Positions 7,654 to 15,729 of a DNA stretch of 64,000 nt are shown here, piece after piece. Each line of letters begins with the position of its first letter. The first letter of the stretch is position 1. The stretch lies in contig NZ_CP152002.1 of assembly GCF_038595055.1 (NCBI RefSeq), positions 3,950,501 through 4,014,500 of the forward strand. The letters are read 5' to 3'. The position numbers and the translations under genes were made by a program. This DNA comes from Paenibacillus sp. FSL R7-0345. Lineage in GTDB: Bacteria > Bacillota > Bacilli > Paenibacillales > Paenibacillaceae. Under the pieces are notes generated by a model that was not told where the DNA came from, did not search any database, and saw nothing but the letters and a program-made list of their open reading frames with translations.

Positions 7654-8817
7654 CTATTGAATCAGCTCGCCGTTCCGGTTAATAATAGCGTCCTCTAATT
7701 CTTTATATGCACCGGACTGGGGGTCCACATGGCTGCCGGACAGTCTCAGCTTCTTTAGCCGGGGCAGCTTAAGGAGCAGGGCCGGATCAGAAAAGGTGGT
7801 TTTGCATAAATCCAATACCTCCAGCCCCGTCAGTGTAGAAATAAAATCCCAGGATTTCGGCTTAAGCTTCGTCAGGTCGAGATTCTTTAAGCTGTGCATT
7901 CCGGCGAGCGGCTCCAAATCCTTTAGAGGGGTTTCCCAGATCCAGAGTAACTCCAGCTGCGGAAATTGCTCCCGGATGCCTTCAATTGATTTCAGCCTGC
8001 TTTTTTCCAGATACAGCGTTCTAAGGTTAGGACATAACCCCATTTCGTGAACCTGTTCCACGGAGGAGCCTCTGAGCCGTATTTCCTCAATGCATTCATG
8101 CCGGAAAAAAGGGCTTAAATCCCCCACGGCAGCAAAATTGGCGTCAAGGATCCTCAGCTTCCTGAGCTCGGCGGCATAAGAAAGATCCGCCAGCTTTTTA
8201 GGGGCCATCAGCCTGATCTCCTCTACACCCGGGAAAACACGGAAGGAATCCAGGCTCTCCAGCCGGCATGTCTGTCCGCCGAGAGACACCCGCTTCACTC
8301 CCGGATGCGGTACAAAGTCCGGCACATTCACAATCTCATCAAAGCTCATGCTGACCGTCTCCAGGCTGTCCGGCAGAACCGTCTGGCTGTCATAATTATA
8401 TTTCGAAAAACTGACTGAATTTAATGATTTAAGCGGAGCCAGCAGCTGATCAGGCAATGTATGCCGGACATAAAAAAGCTGCAGCGACTGCAGGTTCTCA
8501 AGCTTTGAAAGGGCCTCAATATTGTTCTTAATCGTTGATTTGCTTATGAAGCTCAGGTGCTCCAGGCTTGCAGCGGCCTCAAGACCGGCGAGATCGGGGA
8601 TGGTCATACTGGAGTCTGTGGTCCCGAATTCCAGCTTCTTAAGGCTTGTAAATTCTTTTAACGGCTCATAGGTTGTGATCTTCCGGACCTGGAGAAGCTT
8701 TATAGAATCCAGTTCATAGAGGGAAGCGGGCTCATGAAACCAGGCGTACTTTTTATATTTCCCGATGGTTAAGGCTGCCTGTTCTGCAATAGCAGCTTTA
8801 GATTTGGAATAATCCAT
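7654..8817 (-). CDS. Leucine-rich-repeat protein, cytoplasmic
   Basis: A 387-residue protein built mainly of degenerate leucine-rich repeats of about 22-24 residues, from roughly residue 40 to the end (LKEFTSLKKLEFG, LENLQSLQLFYV, CPNLRTLYLEKSRLKSIEGI, MHSLKNLDLTKL, LTGLEVLDLCKT). There is no signal peptide or wall anchor, so it should be cytoplasmic and probably acts as a protein-binding scaffold. The start is set by AGGAGG, and the gene stands alone. Bacterial LRR proteins of this kind have no assigned role that I know of. Confidence 0.8.
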   Translation of the reverse strand: MDYSKSKAAIAEQAALTIGKYKKYAWFHEPASLYELDSIKLLQVRKITTYEPLKEFTSLKKLEFGTTDSSMTIPDLAGLEAAASLEHLSFISKSTIKNNIEALSKLENLQSLQLFYVRHTLPDQLLAPLKSLNSVSFSKYNYDSQTVLPDSLETVSMSFDEIVNVPDFVPHPGVKRVSLGGQTCRLESLDSFRVFPGVEEIRLMAPKKLADLSYAAELRKLRILDANFAAVGDLSPFFRHECIEEIRLRGSSVEQVHEMGLCPNLRTLYLEKSRLKSIEGIREQFPQLELLWIWETPLKDLEPLAGMHSLKNLDLTKLKPKSWDFISTLTGLEVLDLCKTTFSDPALLLKLPRLKKLRLSGSHVDPQSGAYKELEDAIINRNGELIQ

Positions 8818-8921
8818 CTCACGGCCTCCTAAGAATTGATATAATTGCTTACACTATTGACACCTTAGCATACAGCCACCTTCATAACAAATGCCCCTTT
8901 AACAGCCGCGCAGCAAAAAGA

Positions 8922-8955
8922 TGGCGCCCATTCCGGTTAGTTTGAACGGGCGCCA
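8922..8955 (-). terminator. Intrinsic terminator after the HesB-like gene
   Basis: TGGCGCCC-ATTC pairs with GAAC-GGGCGCCA. The minus strand continues with CTTTTTG. It lies 28 bases beyond the stop at 8984. Confidence 0.8.
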
Positions 8956-8983
8956 CCTTGCTCTGATTATAATCCGCCTCTGT

Positions 8984-9298
8984 CTATTCGGCCTGACCGG
9001 CAGTACTCAGCGGCTGATACACATATTCGATGTCATCTTCTGCCGCCACGTGGATGATAGACAGGCTGTAGCCCTCCATATACCAGAGATCCTGCTCCTC
9101 CATATAAAAAATCAGGCCTTCCTGCTCTGCCTCTACTGCAGGGCGCGCGGGCGCTTCCGTAGCAATTCCCAGTGAAAATCCGGGATGCAGTCCTCCGCCC
9201 GAGCTGTAACGCGGAAATAAACGAATAGAATCCCCGTTCTGCAGGTTAAGCTCCTTCTTGAACCAGGCAGCCGCTTCCGGGCTAATGGTCATATCCAT
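8984..9298 (-). CDS. HesB-like protein lacking cysteines (YneR-like)
   Basis: A 104-residue protein with the HesB/IscA-like fold pattern: MTISPEAAAWFKKELNL, then GDSIRLFPRY, then a GGGLHPGFSLGI turn. True IscA-type scaffolds have three conserved cysteines for Fe-S assembly, and this protein has none. It therefore belongs with the YneR-like branch, whose role is not established, and should not be annotated as an Fe-S scaffold. The start at 9298 is supported by GGAGGT about 12 bases upstream; a second ATG six bases downstream is possible. It forms a single-gene unit. Confidence 0.75.
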   Translation of the reverse strand: MDMTISPEAAAWFKKELNLQNGDSIRLFPRYSSGGGLHPGFSLGIATEAPARPAVEAEQEGLIFYMEEQDLWYMEGYSLSIIHVAAEDDIEYVYQPLSTAGQAE

Positions 9299-9409
9299 TT
9301 GTGTTATTGCACCTCCGTTTCTTCTTATCATACTATAAGCCGGCATTATTCCAAACCAGCCGTTCCTCTTCTATGATACTCCGACTTCGCAAATTGTTCA
9401 AAATTCTAT

Positions 9410-9445
9410 TTGACATTGTTCAGACACTGATGATAAACTCTGAAC
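9410..9445 (+). promoter_or_regulatory. Promoter and dyad upstream of the BmrCD leader
   Basis: TTGACA (9410-9415) and TAAACT (9434-9439) are 18 bases apart. An inverted repeat GTTCAGA...TCTGAAC (9418-9445) spans the spacer and the -10. A repressor binding here would block the promoter, adding a second layer of control above the attenuator downstream. Confidence 0.6.
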
Positions 9446-9496
9446 ATACGAAGCGTCTTGAAGTAATTACCAAAAATGAACGAAAGGGTGATCTCG

Positions 9497-9589
9497 GTGT
9501 TGACTATTGTACCAGTTGATTTTAATTTCTTTGTCGGCAACTACACACAACCTCATACCGAAGCAGCCCGAATAGTGGAAACCTTCTGA
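9497..9589 (+). CDS. BmrB-like leader peptide of the exporter operon
   Basis: A 30-codon ORF beginning at GTG 9497 (or TTG 9500) and ending at TGA 9587. The peptide begins VLTIVPVDFNFFVG and ends EAARIVETF. GGTGATC at 9487-9493 is complementary to seven bases of the 16S tail, at ideal spacing. An in-frame ATG at 9476 exists but has a poor ribosome site. The ORF sits between a good promoter and an intrinsic terminator in front of bmrC and bmrD homologs. In Bacillus subtilis a leader peptide, BmrB, controls the same transporter pair through ribosome stalling, so a regulatory leader is the natural reading. I cannot verify sequence similarity to BmrB. Confidence 0.7.
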   Translation: MLTIVPVDFNFFVGNYTQPHTEAARIVETF

Positions 9590-9591
9590 AG

Positions 9592-9671
9592 CAAGTACAT
9601 CCACCGTACTTGAGTTCACCAGGCAAGTCTCTTCCATGTCTTCTGTGCTGCACTAAAGCACCGTGGACATG
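9592..9671 (+). promoter_or_regulatory. Leader RNA hairpins of the attenuator
   Basis: Two hairpins follow the leader peptide stop. CAAGTAC (9592-9598) pairs with GTACTTG (9606-9612). CATGTC with GTGCT (9635-9649) pairs with AGCAC and GACATG (9657-9671). They lie between the leader ORF and the terminator, where alternative pairing could decide between termination and read-through. The exact antiterminator was not determined. Confidence 0.55.
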
Positions 9672-9690
9672 ATTATCACTGTATCTTACA

Positions 9691-9726
9691 GGCATATCAT
9701 CCGTTTAACGGAGGGTATGCCTTTTT
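9691..9726 (+). terminator. Attenuator terminator before bmrC
   Basis: GGCATATC pairs with GGTATGCC (one wobble), with an inner CCGT/ACGG stem, and TTTTT follows at 9722-9726. It lies about 100 bases before the bmrC start, so transcription must read through it for the exporter to be made. Confidence 0.85.
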
Positions 9727-9824
9727 GCATGCTGTTAATAGACATCCGCTATTTTCATCATCATTCAAAGACACATTCACACAACCGACAACGACACCCC
9801 AAACACGAAAGGAAGGGATTACCC

Positions 9825-11573
9825 TTGTTCTCCGTACTCCGTGATCTCGGCTGGTTTTTCCGCCGGGAAAAAAGGCGATATTCCATCGGCCTGATTTTGT
9901 TAATTGTAGTAGGTGTATTAGAGCTTCTGCCTCCCCGTCTGCTTGGCAATGCCATCGATGAAATTGTCCGCGGCTCCATCACCACAGGCTCACTGCTGAA
10001 GTACATCGGTGCAATCATTGTAATGATGCTGATCATTTACTGGATTACCTATGTCTGGATGCACAAGCTGTTCGGCGGCTCCAATCTCGTCGAGCGTCTG
10101 CTGCGCTCCCGGTTCATGAACCATCTGATGACCATGACCCCCTCGTTTTTTGAAAAAAACCGCACCGGCGATCTCATGGCCCGCGCCACCAATGACATCC
10201 GTGCCGTGGCAACCACTGTCGGCTTCGGGATGCTGACGCTTGTTGACTCCACCGTTTATCTGAGCGTGGTCCTGCTGGCGATGGGCTTTCTGGTCAGCTG
10301 GAAGCTGACGCTTGCTGCGGTGCTGCCGCTGCCGCTGATTGCCATCGCAATGATTTTCTACGGCAAAGCGATTCACGACCGTTACAGTCTGGCCCAGGAT
10401 GCCTTCGGGGATATGAATGACCAGGTGCTGGAGTCGGTATCCGGTGTGCGCGTTATCCGCGCTTATGTGCAGGAGCGGCTGGACGAGAAGCGTTTTGCAG
10501 ACATTACTGAAGACGTGTACCGCAAAAATATGGCGGTTGCGCGTGTAGATGCCTTTTTTGAGCCAACCATCCGTTTCTGTGTGGGCCTGAGCTATATCAT
10601 TGCCCTTACATATGGGATCTATCTTGTATTCCGTAACCAGATCACACTGGGCGACCTTGTCTCGTTCAATATGTATCTGGGGATGATCGTCTGGCCGATG
10701 TTCGCAATTGGCGAGCTGATCAACATCATGCAGCGCGGCGGCGCTTCCCTTGAACGTATTGATGAAACAACGAATACCCGTCCTGATGTGGCAGATGCAG
10801 CTAATCCGGTGCCGGTCGCCCGGCCAACCCGGATCGATTTCGAGGATGTAACGTTCCGCTACCCTACCTCCACTGTCGATAACTTAAGCGGAGTCAGCTT
10901 CTCCCTGTCCCAGGGCCAGACACTTGGTGTCGTCGGACGCACCGGCAGCGGTAAATCCACTCTGCTGAAGCAGCTGCTCCATGAGTATCCGACCGGCAAG
11001 GGCGATATCAAGATTGCTGATGTTCCGATTGAGAGCATTGCCCTCGGCCAGCTACACAGCTGGATGGGGTATGTACCTCAGGAGCAGATTCTGTTCTCCA
11101 AATCCGTCCGCGAGAATATTCAGTTCGGCTATGACCAGGCCAGTGATGAGCGGATCATGTCGGCGATTACGGCTGCCGCTTTCCAGAATGACCTTGGTAC
11201 CTTGTCCGACGGCCTGGATACGATGGTCGGCGAACGCGGCGTCTCCCTTTCCGGGGGCCAGAAGCAGCGCGTTTCGATCTCCAGAGCTTTTATCGCGAAC
11301 CCGGATATCCTGATTCTCGACGATGCCCTGTCAGCCGTTGACGCACGGACCGAAGCCCGGATTATTGAGAATATCCGTGAGGAACGCGCCGGTAAAACGA
11401 CCCTGATCTCCACCCACCGCCTCTCGGCCGTCGAGCACGCCGATCTGATTCTGGTGCTGGAGAACGGGCATATTATTGAGCGTGGCACTCATCAGGAGCT
11501 GCTGGAAATGAACGGCTGGTACCGTGAGCAGTTTGACCGCCAGCAGGTGGAGAGCAACCTGACCGGTGAATAA
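9825..11573 (+). CDS. bmrC: Heterodimeric multidrug ABC exporter, BmrC-type subunit
   Basis: A 582-residue half-transporter like Bacillus YheI/BmrC: six membrane helices (about 15-310), then an ATPase domain with Walker A GRTGSGKST, signature LSGGQKQR, Walker B ILILDD and H-loop STHRLS. The residue after Walker B is aspartate instead of the catalytic glutamate, which marks a degenerate ATP site as in heterodimeric exporters. The start is TTG at 9825 (MFSVLRDLGWFF), preceded by AAGGAAGGG. The frame is open further upstream but would translate the terminator, so that extension is rejected. It acts with the next gene in the membrane to export drugs. Confidence 0.88.
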   Translation: MFSVLRDLGWFFRREKRRYSIGLILLIVVGVLELLPPRLLGNAIDEIVRGSITTGSLLKYIGAIIVMMLIIYWITYVWMHKLFGGSNLVERLLRSRFMNHLMTMTPSFFEKNRTGDLMARATNDIRAVATTVGFGMLTLVDSTVYLSVVLLAMGFLVSWKLTLAAVLPLPLIAIAMIFYGKAIHDRYSLAQDAFGDMNDQVLESVSGVRVIRAYVQERLDEKRFADITEDVYRKNMAVARVDAFFEPTIRFCVGLSYIIALTYGIYLVFRNQITLGDLVSFNMYLGMIVWPMFAIGELINIMQRGGASLERIDETTNTRPDVADAANPVPVARPTRIDFEDVTFRYPTSTVDNLSGVSFSLSQGQTLGVVGRTGSGKSTLLKQLLHEYPTGKGDIKIADVPIESIALGQLHSWMGYVPQEQILFSKSVRENIQFGYDQASDERIMSAITAAAFQNDLGTLSDGLDTMVGERGVSLSGGQKQRVSISRAFIANPDILILDDALSAVDARTEARIIENIREERAGKTTLISTHRLSAVEHADLILVLENGHIIERGTHQELLEMNGWYREQFDRQQVESNLTGE

Positions 11574-11656
11574 TGACGGGAGCCGGTTGCCTTACCCACT
11601 ATTTTTTAAACCAGAATTATTAACCGGGACTTACAACCCTTTAGGAGGTGTCACCG

Positions 11657-13741
11657 TTGACACAGAGTACAGGCAAACGCCTGCTGCAGTATGCACTGAC
11701 TGCCAAAAAGACCTTTATCGCAGCTCTTTTGCTGCTTACGATCGGCGTGGCCGCCGAGCTGGCCGGCCCTTTTATCGCCAAAAATATGATCGACAACCAT
11801 CTGCTAGGCATTGAGCAGCCTTACTTCCAGACCTCTTCACCGGAAGAAGCCGCAGAATATAACAATAGCTATTACAAGCGCGGCGACCGTTTTGCCGGGG
11901 GTGAAGCCAAGGGCCAGGAGGTCCGGCTGCTGCAGTCAGGCAGAAGCTTTTATTTTATCAATGAGGCGGTTGCCCGGGCTGAGGGCGAACGGACCTTTAA
12001 GGACGGGACACTTGAGATCAAATACGGGGACGAAATCACCGCCTACCCGGCCGTGAAGCTGTCCGCAGATGAAGTGTTTGCTTTTTACAAGCCCGAATTC
12101 CCGGGGATTTATGAGCTGGTGGGCTTGTATGCCATCTTCCTGGTCATCTCCATCCTGGCCGAATTCGGCAAAACCTACTGGCTGCAGTCGTCGGCCAATC
12201 AGGTTATCCGCAAGCTGCGGACCGATGTTTACGGTCATATCCAGCGGCTGCCGGTGCACTTTTTTGACAATCTGCCTGCGGGCAAGGTCGTCTCCCGGGT
12301 TACCAATGATACAGAAGCCGTCAAGGATCTGTTCATCGCCGTGCTGTCCAACTTTTTTACAGGGATCATCAATATTACCGGCGTGTACATTGCGCTGTTC
12401 CTGCTGGATGTGAAGCTTGGTCTGATCAGCTTGTTCATCGTGCCGATTATCGTTCTCTGGATCGTGCTGTACCGCAAAGTGGCTACCAAATACAATACGA
12501 TTATCCGCTCACGTCTGAGTGAGATCAACGCCATTATCAATGAATCCATTCAGGGGATGTCAATCATCCGGATTTTCCGCCGCCAGAAGCAGAGCCGTGC
12601 CGAATTCGAGCATCTGAACGATGATTATATGAAATATCAGAACAAAATGCTGAATCTGAACGCGCTGACCTCCCACAATCTGGTGAACACGCTGCGTAAC
12701 CTCTCCTTTGTCCTGGTGCTGTGGTACTTCGGCTTCGGCAGCATTGGCGGTTCTACCTTTGTATCGCTGGGCGTGCTGTACGCGTTTGTCGATGTACTGG
12801 GACGGATGTTCCAGCCGATTACCGGCATGGTGAACCAGCTGGCGAACCTGGACAGCTCGATGGTCTCCGCAGGCCGTGTGTTTACCCTGATGGATGAACC
12901 GGGCGAAGCTGTGACCGACGGCTCGATGCCGCGTTACAAGGGAAAAGTCGAATTCAATAACGTATCCTTTGCCTATAAAAAAGATTTCGTGCTGAAGGAC
13001 ATCTCCTTCGAGGCACGCCCCGGCGAAACGGTAGCCTTGGTCGGACACACCGGTTCCGGTAAAAGCTCGATCATCAATCTGCTGTTCCGCTTCTATGATC
13101 CGCAGCGCGGAACGATCACGATTGACGGCCAGGAGGTTACCTCCATTCCCAAACAGTGGCTGCGCAGTCATATGGGGATCGTGCTTCAGGACCCTTACCT
13201 CTTCACCGGCACCATCGCGTCCAACGTCAGTCTTGGCGACGAACGGATCAGCCGGGAACGGGTGGAACGCGCGCTGCGTGAAGTAGGCGCGGATAAGCTG
13301 CTGGCTCATCTGCCGCAGGGCTTCGACGAGCCGGTCGTGGAAAAAGGCAGCACGCTGTCTGCCGGACAGCGCCAGCTGATTTCCTTTGCAAGGGCGCTTT
13401 CGTTCGACCCGGCCATTCTTATTCTGGATGAAGCGACCTCCAATATCGATACAGAGACAGAGAGTCTGATCCAGGAAGCGCTGGAGGTGCTGAAGAAAGG
13501 CCGGACCACCTTTATCATCGCCCACCGCCTGTCGACGATCCGCAGTGCCGACCAGATTCTGGTGCTGCACCACGGCGAGATTGTCGAGCGCGGCAGTCAT
13601 GAGGAGCTGATGGCGCTGGAAGGCCGCTACCACCGGATGTACCAGCTGCAGCTGGGAGCTGGTGCTCCGCAAGCTGCTGAACCAGCTGCCGCACCGGCTA
13701 AGCCGGCAGCTGTTCTGCAGCCGTCGCTAAAGAACAGCTAA
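11657..13741 (+). CDS. bmrD: Heterodimeric multidrug ABC exporter, BmrD-type subunit
   Basis: A 694-residue partner of the previous gene, like YheH/BmrD. It carries the roughly 100-residue insertion between the first two membrane helices (about 45-150) that is typical of this subunit. The ATPase domain has Walker A GHTGSGKSS, signature LSAGQRQ and Walker B ILILDEATSNID with the glutamate intact, so this half supplies the catalytic residue. The start is TTG at 11657 behind AGGAGGTG; an apparent GTG nine bases earlier lies inside that ribosome site. The C-terminus is a low-complexity Ala/Pro tail. A terminator follows. Confidence 0.88.
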   Translation: MTQSTGKRLLQYALTAKKTFIAALLLLTIGVAAELAGPFIAKNMIDNHLLGIEQPYFQTSSPEEAAEYNNSYYKRGDRFAGGEAKGQEVRLLQSGRSFYFINEAVARAEGERTFKDGTLEIKYGDEITAYPAVKLSADEVFAFYKPEFPGIYELVGLYAIFLVISILAEFGKTYWLQSSANQVIRKLRTDVYGHIQRLPVHFFDNLPAGKVVSRVTNDTEAVKDLFIAVLSNFFTGIINITGVYIALFLLDVKLGLISLFIVPIIVLWIVLYRKVATKYNTIIRSRLSEINAIINESIQGMSIIRIFRRQKQSRAEFEHLNDDYMKYQNKMLNLNALTSHNLVNTLRNLSFVLVLWYFGFGSIGGSTFVSLGVLYAFVDVLGRMFQPITGMVNQLANLDSSMVSAGRVFTLMDEPGEAVTDGSMPRYKGKVEFNNVSFAYKKDFVLKDISFEARPGETVALVGHTGSGKSSIINLLFRFYDPQRGTITIDGQEVTSIPKQWLRSHMGIVLQDPYLFTGTIASNVSLGDERISRERVERALREVGADKLLAHLPQGFDEPVVEKGSTLSAGQRQLISFARALSFDPAILILDEATSNIDTETESLIQEALEVLKKGRTTFIIAHRLSTIRSADQILVLHHGEIVERGSHEELMALEGRYHRMYQLQLGAGAPQAAEPAAAPAKPAAVLQPSLKNS

Positions 13742-13753
13742 TCTTTCGTTACA

Positions 13754-13788
13754 CCCCCTGGGAGCCTAATCGGCTGTCAGGGGTTTTC
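13754..13788 (+). terminator. Terminator of the bmrCD operon
   Basis: CCCCTG and CAGGGG form the stem, followed by TTTTCT. It lies 13 bases beyond the bmrD stop. Confidence 0.7.
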
Positions 13789-13793
13789 TGTAC

Positions 13794-13823
13794 TTGAATA
13801 CAGAACATTCGTTCGGGTATAAT
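13794..13823 (+). promoter_or_regulatory. Promoter with LexA-like (SOS) box
   Basis: TTGAAT (13794-13799), 18 bases, then consensus TATAAT (13818-13823). Within the spacer, GAAC-ATTC-GTTC (13803-13814) matches the core of the Bacillus LexA/DinR box, GAAC-N4-GTTC. LexA bound there would cover the promoter of the DNA glycosylase gene. Confidence 0.65.
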
Positions 13824-13845
13824 GGTAAATAATACATAAGCGGGG

Positions 13846-15123
13846 GTGGCAACTATCATTACCTACTCACTCAGCAAACTGCAGGCCCGGATATTTCTGC
13901 TGCAGCACCAGAGACTGGTTCCCGGTATGCTGGCCGGCGGCAAGCAGAGCATCTTTGACTACGTGCGTCATGTAGGCTGCATCCAGTATGACCCTCTGAG
14001 CATTGCCGGTCATAATCATGAGCTGGTGCTGCAGGCGCGGATTCCGGATTTTGTCCCTGCCATGGCGAATGAGCTGCTGTACACGGACAGAACGCTGATT
14101 GACGGCTGGGACAAGAACATGTCCATTTACTGTACGGAGGACTGGCCGTATTTTAGCCGCCGGCGGGAAGCGGCAGCGGCCAGGCATCAGGGGGAGGAGC
14201 TGCTGCTCCAGACAATGCAGCAGGTGCGGGAAGCGCTGGAGGCCCGCGGCCCCCTCTCCTCCCTTGATCTGGAAGGCAAAGAGAAGATGGACTGGGCCTG
14301 GGCTCCGGCCAGAGTTACCCGTGCTGCGCTGGAGACGATGTATTTCCGGGGCGAGGTAAGCGTACACCACCGGGTACACACCCGCCGTTATTATGATTTC
14401 ACGGACCGGCTGCTGCCAGAGCCTCTGCTGAGTGCCGCAGAGCCGAACCCGCTGGAGGAGCAGTATCATGAATGGTATGTATTGCGCAGGATCGGCAGCA
14501 TCGGTCTGCAGTGGAACAGATCCGGTGACGGCTGGCTCGGCATCTCCGGTCTGAAGAGCAAAGAACGGACTGCTGCCGTAGAACGTTTGCTGCTGCATGA
14601 TGGCTTGCGCGAAGTGCGTGTAGAAGACGTAAAGCTGCCGTTCTATGTACGGACGATGGATACGCCCGAGCTAGAAGCTGTGCTGGCTGCAGACGGCGCA
14701 ATGGCTTCTGCAGAGGTCGAGGGATTCGCCGCTGTACTGGCTCCGCTCGACAACCTGCTGTGGGACCGGGAGCTGATCCGCCAGCTGTTCGGCTTTCAGT
14801 ACCGCTGGGAGGTGTACAAGCCGGCAGCCGAGCGGGAATACGGCTACTATGTGCTGCCGCTTCTTTACGGCGACCGGTTTATTGCCCGGTTAGAGCCGGT
14901 CATGAACAAGAAAAGCGGGGTTCTTAGCATTATCCGCTGGTGGTGGGAGCCCGGTGAGGTTCTGAACGCCGAGATGATTCCGGCGGTTGCTTCCGCCATC
15001 GCAGCGCTTGCACGCTGCAATAGAGCCGATAGTGTTGTCTTTTCCCCTGAGATCATCCAGAGCTGCGGGTTGGAGCTGCTGGCTGAAGCCGTTTATACTC
15101 TGGGCAACAGAGCTAAAGAGTGA
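13846..15123 (+). CDS. YcaQ/AlkZ-family DNA glycosylase-like protein (HTH_42)
   Basis: A 425-residue protein of the winged-helix HTH_42 family, whose studied members YcaQ and AlkZ remove crosslinked or bulky bases from DNA. The N-terminal region contains VRHVGCIQYDPLSIAGHNHELVLQAR, where the family carries its catalytic glutamine motif; here it reads Q-Y-D. The length is typical. The start is uncertain. GTG at 13846 keeps the frame open, but GGGGGTGG at 13842-13849 looks like the ribosome site, which would place initiation at an ATC/ATT near 13855-13858. The LexA-like promoter suggests damage-induced expression. The gene stands alone. Confidence 0.8.
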   Translation: MATIITYSLSKLQARIFLLQHQRLVPGMLAGGKQSIFDYVRHVGCIQYDPLSIAGHNHELVLQARIPDFVPAMANELLYTDRTLIDGWDKNMSIYCTEDWPYFSRRREAAAARHQGEELLLQTMQQVREALEARGPLSSLDLEGKEKMDWAWAPARVTRAALETMYFRGEVSVHHRVHTRRYYDFTDRLLPEPLLSAAEPNPLEEQYHEWYVLRRIGSIGLQWNRSGDGWLGISGLKSKERTAAVERLLLHDGLREVRVEDVKLPFYVRTMDTPELEAVLAADGAMASAEVEGFAAVLAPLDNLLWDRELIRQLFGFQYRWEVYKPAAEREYGYYVLPLLYGDRFIARLEPVMNKKSGVLSIIRWWWEPGEVLNAEMIPAVASAIAALARCNRADSVVFSPEIIQSCGLELLAEAVYTLGNRAKE

Positions 15124-15158
15124 GATTGCAGTTGCAGCCATGACATGATAACCGAAAA

Positions 15159-15198
15159 AGGCTCACAATACACAGAGGGTGCTGTGTATTGTGAGCCT
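15159..15198. terminator. Bidirectional terminator
   Basis: A 15-base perfect stem (GGCTCACAATACACA and complement) is flanked by AAAAA on the left and TTTAAT on the right. It serves the glycosylase gene and the converging gene at 15224. Confidence 0.9.
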
Positions 15199-15223
15199 TT
15201 AATCATTACCGTAACCGCCGGTT

Positions 15224-15691
15224 CTATTCAATGAACTGCTCCTCTTCCAGACCGAGCTTGGCATACATTTCCGTGCAGTATCCCTGGAGCTTGATCTCCA
15301 GCCTGCTGGCCTTATTCTTGAACCGTTTCAGCTCACGGATCATATGCGCCCTGCCCGCCGGAGTGAAGGTCTCCTGGATGCGCTCCTTGAAATAATCGTG
15401 GACAATATGATTACGCTGCTTCCATACGGCCTGCAGCTGGTTCGTCTCCTCTTCCGAGAATGGAAAATGATGCTGGATTTCTTTGATGAGCTGGCCGAGT
15501 GAATTGCTGAGTTTGCGCTGATACAAATCAGCGAGATCTGCTTCTGTAGGCGTTTTCCCCTGAGACAGCTTTGTGAGCAGCAGCAGATTGGTCAGCTGCT
15601 GTTCCAAAGCCTGACAATAATAGACTGCCAGTCCGAAATAAGCAAATAACTCTTTGGATTGTTCACTCTCCGGTATTTGTGTATCCTTCAT
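15224..15691 (-). CDS. HEPN-like helical protein with RNxxxH motif
   Basis: A 155-residue, nearly all-helical protein. R93-N94-x3-H98, in WKQRNHIVHDYF, fits the RNxxxH signature of HEPN domains, many of which are RNases in toxin, defence or RNA-processing systems. The N-terminal helix AYFGLAVYYCQALEQQL and the C-terminal basic helix also fit that fold. No nucleotidyltransferase (MNT) antitoxin gene lies beside it, so a toxin role is not supported, and the motif also occurs in non-nuclease members. It ends near a shared terminator. The function is unknown. Confidence 0.55.
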   Translation of the reverse strand: MKDTQIPESEQSKELFAYFGLAVYYCQALEQQLTNLLLLTKLSQGKTPTEADLADLYQRKLSNSLGQLIKEIQHHFPFSEEETNQLQAVWKQRNHIVHDYFKERIQETFTPAGRAHMIRELKRFKNKASRLEIKLQGYCTEMYAKLGLEEEQFIE

Positions 15692-15729
15692 CTTTCCTCC
15701 CGCTGTTCTCTCTTTATTATTCTATTGTC

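Noticed and set aside
9663..9824. N-terminal extension of bmrC from the ATG at 9663
   Set aside because: It would translate through the intrinsic terminator and its T-run; the family start matches TTG 9825, which has a ribosome site.
12560..13672. Long open frame of 370 codons antisense to bmrD
   Set aside because: Typical mirror frame of a GC-rich coding sequence; no ribosome site or recognisable domain.
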